Position numbers and translations under genes: made by a program. Positions 41,933 to 49,849 of a stretch of DNA of 64,000 bases are shown here, in pieces. Source of the DNA: Ornithinimicrobium ciconiae (GTDB lineage: Bacteria; Actinomycetota; Actinomycetes; Actinomycetales; Dermatophilaceae). Position 1 is the stretch's first letter, and each line of letters opens with the position of its first letter. A model generated the notes under the pieces. The model was not told where the DNA came from and searched no databases. It saw only the letters and a list, made by a program, of their open reading frames with translations. The stretch lies in the NCBI RefSeq assembly GCF_007197575.1, contig NZ_CP041616.1:2666001-2730000 (forward strand). The letters are read 5' to 3'.

Positions 41933-43797
41933 GCGAGATCCAGCACCTGAGCCGCCAGTTGCGTGACGCTGCGGCCGAGACTCCCGACACCGTCGCCCTG
42001 CGGGAGAAGCGCTACGGGCTCTGGCGGGACATCACCTGGGCCGACTACCTGAGCAACACCGAGGCGATTGCCTATGGGCTGGCCGCGTTGGGCGTGGGGG
42101 TCGGCGACCGGGTCGCGATCCAGTCCGAGAACCGCCCGGAGTGGCTGTATGCCGACCTGGCCAGTGTCATGCTGCGCGCCGTGAGCGTGGGTTTCTACCC
42201 CACCAACCCGGTCGCCGAGGTCCGCTACCTGCTGACCGACTCCGGTGCCCGGGTCCTCTTCTCCGAGGACCAGGAGCAGGTGGACAAGGCCCTGGCCGTG
42301 ATCGATGAGATGGAGAGCCTGGAGTGGGTGGTCTCGCTCGACAGCCGAGGCCTGGCCGACTACTCCCACGACCGGCTGCTCACGATCGATGACCTGATCA
42401 CCCGGGGCCGCGAGCTGCGCGAGCAGGACCCGGAGGTGCTGGTCCGCGCCGACGAGGGCCGCACACCCGAGGACCTCGTGACCGTCATCTACACCTCGGG
42501 CACCACCGGGCCCCCGAAGGGGGCCATGCTCAACGCTCGCAATGTCGACTTCGGCGCCGCGACCTTCGCCCGGGCACCGGGAATGTTCGGTGACCAGGGT
42601 CTGCGACAGAGCGACGTGCTCGTGTCCTACCTCCCGCTCTCCCACGTCGTGGAGCGGGCCATCAGCACCTGGGGCGGGGTGCGCAACCGCAGCCTCGTCC
42701 ACTTTGCCGAGTCCATCGACACGGTCGTCAGCGACCTGGCAGAGGTCCAGCCCACGGTCCTGTTCGCGGTCCCCCGCATCTGGGAGAAGATCCAGGCCAC
42801 GGTGTCGATCAAGATGGCCAACGCCTCCTGGGCCAAGCGCCAGCTCTTCGCGGTCGGCAACGCGCTGGGCACCCGGGCGGCCCGCCAACACCTGGCCGAT
42901 GGCCGGCCCAATGTGTTCTCCCGCATCCTGTTCTTTCTCTCCTGGCTCCTCGTGCACCGCAAGGTGCGCCGTCACCTCGGTCTGGCCAAGGTCCGCCACG
43001 CACTCTCGGGGGCGGCCCCGATCGCGCCCGAGGTGCTGGAGTTCTTCCTCAGCATGGGAGTGCTCATCCACGAGGCCTACGGCATGACCGAGAACACCGC
43101 GGTCGCGACCTGCAGCTATCCCGGCCGGGTGCGCTTCGGCACCGTTGGTCAGGTGCAACCAGACATCGAGCTCGTCCTCGACGAGGACACGCAGGAGGTG
43201 CTCACGCGTCACCCCGGCACCTTCGTCGGCTACTGGGGCAAGCCGGAGGCCACCGCCGACGTGATCGACAGCGACGGCTGGTTGCACACCGGCGACGTCG
43301 GCGAGTGGGTGGACGGCGACTACCTCAAGATCGTGGACCGCATCAAGGACATCATCATCACCGCCGGAGGCAAGAACATCTCCCCCAGCGAGCTTGAGAA
43401 CGCGATGAAGGCCTCCCCCTACATCCGCGAGGCGGTCGTGATCGGCGACCAGCGTCCCTACCTGACGGCGCTGGTGGGGATCGAGTACGACACCGTGGCC
43501 GACTGGGCCTCCCGGGAGCGGATCGAGTACACGACCTACAAGGACCTGGCGACCAAGCCCGAGACCATCGCCCTGATCTCCGGTGTCATCCACGAGGTCA
43601 ACGGCAAGGTCGCCCGGGTCGAGTCGGTGCGCAAGTTCCGGATGCTGCACAAGGAGCTCGACCATGAGGACGGCGAGCTCACCGCGACGCAGAAACTCAA
43701 GCGCACGGCCTTTGCCGCCACGGTTCCGCACCTGGTGGACGACATGTATGCCAACACCTCCGAGCATGCCGGCGGCGACCTGGGACGGAGCGGCTGA
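41929..43797 (+). CDS. AMP-binding acyl-CoA synthetase within a liv operon
   Basis: This is a 622-residue adenylate-forming ligase that activates a carboxylic acid to its CoA thioester with ATP. Motifs: P-loop YTSGTTGPPKGAML, A5 YGMTENTA, A7 GWLHTGDVGEW and A8 DRIKDIIITAGGKNISP, and a C-terminal Lys in ATQKLKRT. Size and the RIWEKIQA segment resemble long-chain acyl-CoA synthetases of the FadD15 type. ATG overlaps the livG stop and its own stop overlaps livH, so it is an integral part of the transporter operon. The acid may be a fatty, branched or aromatic compound. Confidence 0.9.
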   Translation: MSEIQHLSRQLRDAAAETPDTVALREKRYGLWRDITWADYLSNTEAIAYGLAALGVGVGDRVAIQSENRPEWLYADLASVMLRAVSVGFYPTNPVAEVRYLLTDSGARVLFSEDQEQVDKALAVIDEMESLEWVVSLDSRGLADYSHDRLLTIDDLITRGRELREQDPEVLVRADEGRTPEDLVTVIYTSGTTGPPKGAMLNARNVDFGAATFARAPGMFGDQGLRQSDVLVSYLPLSHVVERAISTWGGVRNRSLVHFAESIDTVVSDLAEVQPTVLFAVPRIWEKIQATVSIKMANASWAKRQLFAVGNALGTRAARQHLADGRPNVFSRILFFLSWLLVHRKVRRHLGLAKVRHALSGAAPIAPEVLEFFLSMGVLIHEAYGMTENTAVATCSYPGRVRFGTVGQVQPDIELVLDEDTQEVLTRHPGTFVGYWGKPEATADVIDSDGWLHTGDVGEWVDGDYLKIVDRIKDIIITAGGKNISPSELENAMKASPYIREAVVIGDQRPYLTALVGIEYDTVADWASRERIEYTTYKDLATKPETIALISGVIHEVNGKVARVESVRKFRMLHKELDHEDGELTATQKLKRTAFAATVPHLVDDMYANTSEHAGGDLGRSG

Positions 43798-44711
43798 TGG
43801 GCACCGTCGCCAACGCGCTGCTGGCTGGTCTGGGTGACGGCGCCGTCTATGCCCTGATCGCCGTCAGCTTCGTCATCATCTTCCGCGCGACAGGCGTGCT
43901 TAACTTCGCCCAGCCCGGTCTGCTCATCCTGGGCACCTATGCCACCTCGGTGCTGGCGGTGGACCGGGGAGTCCCGTTCTGGATCGCCGCAGCCCTGGCG
44001 ATGCTGGCCGTCGCGGTCATCTCGATGGGCATCGAGCGGGTCGCCATCCGACCGATGATCGGCCGACCGGTCTTCGCCACCTCACTGGTCACCGTCGGCA
44101 TCTTCATCGTGCTGCTCATCGTGGCGTTCCGACTGTTCGCCGCCCGGGCCCGCACCATCAGCGACCCCTGGCAGCTGGAGCAGTGGTGCCTGGTCAAGGG
44201 CGAGGTGCTGTGCACCGTCACGCTGTATCAGCACCACGCGGGCAAGATGGTCGTGGTCGCCGTCGTGCTCGGGATCCTCGGCCTGTGGCTCAGCCGCTCA
44301 CGGGTCGGCCTGGCCATGCGGGCGACCTCGCTGGACCAGGAGGCTGCACTGGCCCAGGGCATCAACGTCGGGCGGATGTTCTCGCTGTCCTGGGCCCTCG
44401 GCGGGGCACTGGCCGCCCTCGGCGGCATCCTCCTGGCCGCCAACGGTGGGGTGGTGCAGGCCAATGACGCCCTGTTCGCCCTGGTCGCGCTGCCCGCCCT
44501 GATCCTCGGCGGCATCGACTCGCTCCGCGGAGCGGTCGTCGGCGGGCTGGTCATCGGTCTGGTCTCCGCGCTGGCCCGCACCTATCAGCCGGTCCACGCG
44601 CCGTGGCTCGGTCCCAACTTCGAGAACGTCGCCCCCTACCTGGTGATGATCCTGGTCCTGCTCATCCGACCCTACGGACTGTTCGGCACCAAGGAGGTGC
44701 AGCGGGTATGA
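43797..44711 (+). CDS. livH: Branched-chain-type ABC transporter permease
   Basis: This is a 304-residue polytopic membrane protein of the LivH family with about eight spans. Recognisable blocks are GDGAVYALIAVSFVIIFRATGVLNFAQPG, RVGLAMRATSLDQEAALAQGINV and LILGGIDSLRGAVVGGLVIGL, spaced as usual. ATG overlaps the ligase stop and its own stop overlaps the livM ATG. An external loop near residues 115-150 (SDPWQLEQWCLVKGEVLC) has two cysteines and is longer than typical, possibly affecting substrate docking. Confidence 0.9.
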   Translation: MGTVANALLAGLGDGAVYALIAVSFVIIFRATGVLNFAQPGLLILGTYATSVLAVDRGVPFWIAAALAMLAVAVISMGIERVAIRPMIGRPVFATSLVTVGIFIVLLIVAFRLFAARARTISDPWQLEQWCLVKGEVLCTVTLYQHHAGKMVVVAVVLGILGLWLSRSRVGLAMRATSLDQEAALAQGINVGRMFSLSWALGGALAALGGILLAANGGVVQANDALFALVALPALILGGIDSLRGAVVGGLVIGLVSALARTYQPVHAPWLGPNFENVAPYLVMILVLLIRPYGLFGTKEVQRV

Positions 44712-45994
44712 CGTCGACCACCCCAGACAGCCACCGCACCTCCGTGCGGGGCAGCATCAGTCACGACGACGCCGCAGCCCGCGACCCGGAGCCCAGCGTG
44801 GCGCGCTCGGCCACCTCGCGGCTGACCGGACAGTCCCGGTTGTTGCTCTCCGGCCCCGAGCGCGGCCAGGCGCTCCGCACCGCGGCCCGGGGACGGCCGC
44901 GGCTCTACACCAGCTATGCCAAGGACTCGGCCCTGCTCAACAGTGCTGCCAAGCGCTGGTGGACCCTGGCCGCCCTGGGGATCGCACTGGTGCTGCCCTT
45001 CTGGCTGACGCGCGACCTGAGCCACCTGCTGTCGGTGGCGATGGTGATGGCGATCGCCGGCATCGGGCTGAACCTGCTCACCGGCTATGCCGGGCAGATC
45101 TCGCTCGGTCACCCCTTCTTCATGGCACTCGGCGCCTACACCGGCGCGGTCGTCTCCGGGACCCCGGGCTCGATCGTCGTCGGCTGGGAGCTGGACCTGT
45201 CGATCGCCCTGGTCCTGTCCGCAGTGATCCCCGGCATCGTCGGGCTCGTGGTGGCCCCCCTGGCCACCCGCGTGCGCGGGCTCTATCTGGCCGTGCTCAC
45301 CCTGGGCCTGCTCATGCTCGGCGAGCAGCTGTTCAAACAGTGGGCAGCCGTGACGGGCGGCTCCGGTGTGGGCCGCGCCGGCGCGGTCCCCGTCCTGTTC
45401 GGCACCGACCTCGAGCGCACGTATGCCGTGGGGCCGCTGCTCATCGAGCCCGCGGTCTCCCTCTACCTGCTGTGCCTGGGCGTGCTGGTGGTGCTCGCCT
45501 TCGCGGCCCGCAACCTGGCACGCTCCCGCACCGGTCGCGCCTTCGCCGCGGTGCGGGATCGCGACATCGCCGCCGAGGTGATGGGTGTCAACCTGCTGCG
45601 GACCAAGACCCTGGCCTTCGTGCTGTCCAGCGCCTATGCCGGCGTGGCCGGGTGCCTGTTCGCGATCCTGATCGGCCGCGTCGCCCCCGAGCAGTGGAAC
45701 ATCCTGATGGCCATCAACCTGCTGGCGATCGTGGTCATCGGCGGCGTCGCCACCATCACCGGCACGCTCATCGGTGCCGCCTTCGTCGTGCTGTTGCCCC
45801 GACTCCTGGAGTGGCTCGCCCCCTGGTTGCCCTTCGTCTCGACCGGCAGCGGCGGGCTGATCACGGTCTTCCAGCTCGAGTCGATCCTCTTCGGCGCCCT
45901 CATCGTCGTCTTCCTCATCCTCGAGCCCCGAGGGCTGTTCGGCCTCTGGCACCGGATCCGCACCTACTTCACCACCTGGCCCTTCAGCTATTAG
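44708..45994 (+). CDS. livM: Branched-chain-type ABC transporter permease with N-terminal extension
   Basis: This is a 428-residue LivM-family permease. The membrane core starts near residue 80 (WWTLAALGIALVLPFWL) and includes GIGLNLLTGYAGQISLGHPFFMALGAYTGA, RTGRAFAAVRDRDIAAEVMGVN and IVVIGGVATITGTLIGAAFV as separate conserved blocks. The first ~75 residues are a hydrophilic, Ser/Arg-rich cytoplasmic extension without known domain. ATG overlaps the livH stop. Confidence 0.9.
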   Translation: MTSTTPDSHRTSVRGSISHDDAAARDPEPSVARSATSRLTGQSRLLLSGPERGQALRTAARGRPRLYTSYAKDSALLNSAAKRWWTLAALGIALVLPFWLTRDLSHLLSVAMVMAIAGIGLNLLTGYAGQISLGHPFFMALGAYTGAVVSGTPGSIVVGWELDLSIALVLSAVIPGIVGLVVAPLATRVRGLYLAVLTLGLLMLGEQLFKQWAAVTGGSGVGRAGAVPVLFGTDLERTYAVGPLLIEPAVSLYLLCLGVLVVLAFAARNLARSRTGRAFAAVRDRDIAAEVMGVNLLRTKTLAFVLSSAYAGVAGCLFAILIGRVAPEQWNILMAINLLAIVVIGGVATITGTLIGAAFVVLLPRLLEWLAPWLPFVSTGSGGLITVFQLESILFGALIVVFLILEPRGLFGLWHRIRTYFTTWPFSY

Positions 45995-46027
45995 CCCATC
46001 CATCACCGCCCGCACAAAGGAGTGCAC

Positions 46028-47446
46028 ATGTCCAGGAGCACCACACCACGCAGGCTGCTCGCTGCAGCCGCCGCCACGGGACTGATCCTCAGCGCCTGCA
46101 CCGCAGTCGATGAGGATCCTGAGGCGGCCGACGACGAGACCGTCGAGGAGTCTCCGGAGCCCGACGAGTCTGACGACTCCGCCGCGCCCGACGACGACAC
46201 CGACGACACCGAGCCCCCTGAGGCAGGGGGTGAGATCACGATCGGCGACGGGGTGACCGAGGAGGCGTGCCCCGACGCCGTCAACGCGGACAACGGCTGC
46301 ATCTACCTCGGCATCCTGTCCGACCTCACCGAGGGCCCGTTCGCGGCGCTCGCGGTGCCCATCACCGACGCGCAGCGTGCCTACTGGGCCGAGGTCAACG
46401 AGGCTGGCGGCGTCGCCGGCTTCGACGTCGACATCGACACCTACACCCGGGACACCAAGTATCAGCCCGCCGAGCACGCCGCGGCTTATCAGCAGATCGA
46501 GCCCAACATCCTGGCGATCGCCCAGAGTCTCGGGACGGTCAACACCGAGTCGGTGCTCGGCGACATGGACTCCAACGACATCGTGGCGGTGCCCGCCTCC
46601 TGGTGGTCTGGCTACGCGTTCTCCGAGAACGACCACGGCCTGATCATGGAGACCGGCTACTCCTACTGCACCGAGGCCATCGTCGGACTGGACTGGTTCA
46701 CGGAGAACCACGGTGACGTCACCTCGATCGCTGCCGTGGGCTATCCCGGTGACTATGGTGGCGACTCCGCCGCCGGTGCCCAGCTGTGGGCCGAGGCCAA
46801 CGGCATCGAGGACGTCACCGTCATACCCACCGGTCCCAACCAGGTGACCGGCGGCCAGGACGCGGTCGTGTCCGCCGTGATGGCGGCCCAGCCGGATGTC
46901 GTCCTCCTCGCCGTGGGTCCCGCCGAGAACGCGGAGATCGTCGGCAAGCTCGCCGGTGGCGGCTTCACCGGACGCTTCCTGGGCTCGCTGCCCACCTGGA
47001 ACCCGGCCCTGCTGGACAGCGCCGCAGCTCCTGCCCTCGTCGGTCTCTACAACCACCTCGCCCCGACCGAGCAGTGGGACGGCACCAGCCCCGGCGCCGA
47101 GGCGATGAAGGCGTCCATGGACGGTGAACTGCCGCCCAACGGTGGCTACGTCATCGGCTGGGTCATGAGCTACCCAATGCACGCCCTGCTGGAGAAGGCC
47201 GCCGACAGCGGTGACCTGACCCGGGCCGGGCTCCGGGCCGCGATGGACGGGCTGGAGGTCGACTTCGACGGGATGGCCGAACCGATCACCTACGGCGGCG
47301 AGGGTGCCGACGTGGCCGTCAGCGGTCTGATCGTGGGCACCCCCAACGCCGAGGCCCCGCTCGGCATCGAGACAACCACCGAGTTCTTCCACGGGCCGAC
47401 CTTTGAGGAGGTCGGTTACGAGCAGGCCTGCTCCGCCAGCAGCTGA
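46028..47446 (+). CDS. Branched-chain-type ABC transporter substrate-binding lipoprotein
   Basis: This is a 472-residue periplasmic-binding-fold lipoprotein with lipobox LILSAC (Cys24) and a very acidic linker (residues ~25-65, rich in Asp/Glu). The Peripla_BP_6-type core follows: GILSDLTEGPFAALAVPITDAQRAYWAEVNEAGGVAG and TYTRDTKYQPAEHAAAYQQI blocks mark lobe 1; AVGYPGDYGGDSAAGAQLWAE lobe 2. AAAGGAG lies upstream of the ATG. It determines the substrate of the liv-type operon; binding residues cannot be matched to a known ligand by eye. Confidence 0.88.
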   Translation: MSRSTTPRRLLAAAAATGLILSACTAVDEDPEAADDETVEESPEPDESDDSAAPDDDTDDTEPPEAGGEITIGDGVTEEACPDAVNADNGCIYLGILSDLTEGPFAALAVPITDAQRAYWAEVNEAGGVAGFDVDIDTYTRDTKYQPAEHAAAYQQIEPNILAIAQSLGTVNTESVLGDMDSNDIVAVPASWWSGYAFSENDHGLIMETGYSYCTEAIVGLDWFTENHGDVTSIAAVGYPGDYGGDSAAGAQLWAEANGIEDVTVIPTGPNQVTGGQDAVVSAVMAAQPDVVLLAVGPAENAEIVGKLAGGGFTGRFLGSLPTWNPALLDSAAAPALVGLYNHLAPTEQWDGTSPGAEAMKASMDGELPPNGGYVIGWVMSYPMHALLEKAADSGDLTRAGLRAAMDGLEVDFDGMAEPITYGGEGADVAVSGLIVGTPNAEAPLGIETTTEFFHGPTFEEVGYEQACSASS

Positions 47447-47470
47447 GGCGCACGACACGTCACTGCCTCA

Positions 47471-47518
47471 CGCAGGATGCCCGTCACGGTCACTGACCGT
47501 GGCGGGCATCCGCCTGCG
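47471..47518. terminator. Bidirectional terminator between liv operon and uppS
   Basis: A 16-bp stem (47475-47490 with 47496-47511, one G-T pair) is extended by outer CGCAGG/CCTGCG pairing. It separates the convergent liv operon and uppS. Confidence 0.75.
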
Positions 47519-47521
47519 GGG

Positions 47522-48385
47522 TCAGGGCGAGCTGTCCGCCGAGCGGTCGATCGCGCCGCCATAGCGTCGGTCGCGGGCGGCATACGTCTCGATCGCCTGC
47601 CACAGGTGGCGCCGGTCATAGTCGGGCCACAGCGTGTCCTGGAAGACCATCTCGGCGTAGGCGCTCTGCCAGAGCAGGAAGTTGGAGGTGCGCTGCTCCC
47701 CCGAGCTGCGCACGAACAGATCCACGTCCGGGACCTCGGGGTGGTAGAGATAACGCCCGATGGTGCGCTCGTCGATGCCCCGGGCCGAGAGCCGTCCGTC
47801 GCGCACGTCCTCCCCGATGCGTCGCACGGCGTCGGCAACCTCGGCACGGCCGCCGTAGTTGACGCAGAAGTTCAGGGTGATCACGTCGTTGCCCCGGGTC
47901 TGGCGCTCGGCCTGCTCCAGCTCGGAGATCACCGACTTCCACAGCCGCGGCGTGCGCCCCGACCACAGCATCCGCACACCCCACGAGTCGAGCTGGTCGC
48001 GCCGTCGGTGGATGACGTCGCGGTTGAACCCCATCAGGAAGCGGACCTCGTCGGGGCTGCGCCGCCAGTTCTCGGTCGAGAAGGCGTAGGCGGAGATGCA
48101 CTGCACCCCGACCTCGATGGCGCCGGCGATCACGTCCAGCAGGGAGGCCTCCCCCGCCTCGTGGCCCTGGGTGCGCTTGAGGCCACGCTGGTTGGCCCAG
48201 CGTCCATTGCCGTCCATGACGATGGCCACGTGCCGTGGCACCAGCTCAGCCGGTATGGCGGGGGGTCGGGCCCCGCTGCAGTGCGGAAAGGGGGCGATGG
48301 GTCCGGTTGGTGAGACGCCACGTCCGGCGGGCGAAGCCGTGCGTGCGGCGGGCTGGGCGCCACGGGCGCCGTCCCGATACGCCAT
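47522..48385 (-). CDS. uppS: Isoprenyl transferase (undecaprenyl-diphosphate synthase type)
   Basis: This cis-prenyltransferase makes the polyprenyl carrier for cell-wall synthesis, 287 residues. The catalytic Asp is in [18 protein letters not shown], followed by [12 protein letters not shown] and the conserved [12 protein letters not shown]. The diphosphate-binding [15 protein letters not shown] and YAEMVF are present. Residues 1-~48 are a nonconserved Ala/Pro-rich lead. ATG overlaps the recO stop. Actinobacteria often have a short-chain and a decaprenyl enzyme; which this is cannot be told, but the position after recO fits the longer-chain enzyme. Confidence 0.93.
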   Translation of the reverse strand: MAYRDGARGAQPAARTASPAGRGVSPTGPIAPFPHCSGARPPAIPAELVPRHVAIVMDGNGRWANQRGLKRTQGHEAGEASLLDVIAGAIEVGVQCISAYAFSTENWRRSPDEVRFLMGFNRDVIHRRRDQLDSWGVRMLWSGRTPRLWKSVISELEQAERQTRGNDVITLNFCVNYGGRAEVADAVRRIGEDVRDGRLSARGIDERTIGRYLYHPEVPDVDLFVRSSGEQRTSNFLLWQSAYAEMVFQDTLWPDYDRRHLWQAIETYAARDRRYGGAIDRSADSSP

Positions 48386-49113
48386 CAGACCCGCTCCACC
48401 AGGCGCAGCGAGCGCACCCCGCGCTCCAGGTGCCAGTGCACGTGGGCCGAGGCCAGTTTGCTGGCCTCCTTGCGGTGCTTCAGCTCACTGGCGTCGGCCT
48501 CGACCCAGTCCCCGCTGAGCAGTGCCGCCAACAGGGTGAAGGTCTGCGGTGCGGGGGCTGCGCAACCGGGCGGACGGCATACGGGACAGACGGCCCCGCC
48601 GGTGGCGACGTCAAAGGCTCGGTGCGGTCCCTCGGCGCCGCACTTGGCACAGTCGTGGAAACTGGCTGCCCAGCCGGCGATGGCCATGGCCCGCAGCAGG
48701 TAGGAGTCGAGCACCAGTCCCGGCTCGTGGCTCTGCGCGGCCAGGGAGCTGAGGGCACCAGCGAGGAGGACGAACTGCTGGACTGCTGGCTCACCCTCCT
48801 CGGTCAGCCGGTCGCACGTCTCAAGCATCGCGTTGGCCGCGGTCCAGGCCTCATAGTCGCGGGCGATCGCGTCGCCGTAGGATGCCAGCGACTCGGCCTG
48901 GGTGACGGTGTCGAGGTTGCGACCCTCATAACACTGCAGGTCGACGACCATGCCCGGCTCGAGGCGTGCGCCGAACTTGGACCGGGTGCGGCGCACTCCC
49001 TTGGCGACGGCGCGGACCTTGCCCCGTCCGCGGCTGAGCATGATGACGATGCGATCGGCCTCACCCAGTTTGTGGGTGCGAAGGACGATCGCGGCGTCCC
49101 GATACAACGGCAT
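48385..49113 (-). CDS. recO: DNA repair protein RecO
   Basis: RecO loads RecA onto gaps together with RecR. The 242 residues have the OB-fold N-terminus ([45 protein letters not shown] in short blocks) and a zinc site CAKCG...CPVCRPPGC in the C-terminal half. ATG at 49113 has GGGAG about nine bases upstream; an in-frame start at 49161 is disfavoured. It is followed with one-base overlap by uppS, as in many actinobacteria. Confidence 0.93.
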   Translation of the reverse strand: MPLYRDAAIVLRTHKLGEADRIVIMLSRGRGKVRAVAKGVRRTRSKFGARLEPGMVVDLQCYEGRNLDTVTQAESLASYGDAIARDYEAWTAANAMLETCDRLTEEGEPAVQQFVLLAGALSSLAAQSHEPGLVLDSYLLRAMAIAGWAASFHDCAKCGAEGPHRAFDVATGGAVCPVCRPPGCAAPAPQTFTLLAALLSGDWVEADASELKHRKEASKLASAHVHWHLERGVRSLRLVERV

Positions 49114-49194
49114 GCCTGCAGTCTCCCACCTGCCGACGACACAACCCCCGACCGGAGGCACCGTGTTGCATCAATGGGACAGTTGTTCTAGTCT

Positions 49195-49208
49195 CGAACA
49201 CATGTCCG
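49195..49208 (+). promoter_or_regulatory. LexA-like box overlapping the AlkB-type start
   Basis: CGAAC-ACAT-GTCCG differs at one base from the actinobacterial SOS box core CGAAC-N4-GTTCG and includes the ATG. TAGTCT at 49189-49194 is a likely -10 box. LexA bound here would block initiation. Confidence 0.45.
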
Positions 49209-49849
49209 TTGCACTGCAGGGATCACTTCTCGACCAGGTGGACGACGTCGGCCTGCGCCCACTTGCTGGTGCCGTGCAGCGCACGACGCTCAGCCACGGA
49301 GCCTGGATCGACGCACGACCCGGGTGGGTCACCGGCTCCGACGAGTTGTTCACCCGACTGGCGCTCGGCGGCTCCGCCGGTGTCGAGTGGCGCGGTGAGC
49401 GACGGGTGATGTGGGAGACGGAGGTCGACACGCCTCGACTTCTTCGCTTCTACGCCGAGCACGAGCAACTGCCCGACCCGGTGCTCACGCAGGCGCGCGA
49501 GCAGCTCAGCGCCTACTACCGCCCAGAGCTGCACGAGCCGTTCCGCACCGCCGGCATGTGTCTGTATCGCGACGGCCGGGACAGCGTGGCCTGGCACGGT
49601 GACCGGTTTGGTCGCGGCAACTCCCAGGACACCATGGTGGCCATCGTCTCGATCGGGGCGCCCCGGGCCCTGCTGCTGCGCCCCAACGGTGGCGGCGCAG
49701 GGCGGACCATTCGCCGGGTGATCGGGCACGGCGACCTGCTCGTGATGGGAGGCTCCTGCCAGCGCACGTGGGAGCACGCCGTGCCCAAGACCGCCAAGCC
49801 GGTGGGACCGCGGATCAGCATCCAGTTCCGACCGCGTGGGGTGCGTTAG
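49202..49849 (+). CDS. AlkB-like alpha-ketoglutarate-dependent dioxygenase
   Basis: This is a 215-residue Fe(II)/2-oxoglutarate oxygenase of the AlkB type that removes alkyl groups from DNA or RNA bases. Iron ligands: His-X-Asp in VAWHGDRFG and a distal His in RTWEHAVPK; the 2-oxoglutarate-binding Arg lies in GPRISIQFRPRG. The N-terminal ~85 residues form the nucleotide-recognition lid. ATG follows TAGTCT by seven bases (leaderless pattern) and sits in a LexA-like box, so damage induction is plausible. Its stop codon overlaps that of convergent dhaM. Confidence 0.88.
   Translation: MSVALQGSLLDQVDDVGLRPLAGAVQRTTLSHGAWIDARPGWVTGSDELFTRLALGGSAGVEWRGERRVMWETEVDTPRLLRFYAEHEQLPDPVLTQAREQLSAYYRPELHEPFRTAGMCLYRDGRDSVAWHGDRFGRGNSQDTMVAIVSIGAPRALLLRPNGGGAGRTIRRVIGHGDLLVMGGSCQRTWEHAVPKTAKPVGPRISIQFRPRGVR

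Noticed and set aside
44672..47458. Very long minus-strand reading frame opposite livM and the binding-protein gene
   Set aside because: It is the complement of well-supported genes in a high-G+C sequence with few stop codons; its translation is low-complexity and has no domain features or ribosome site.
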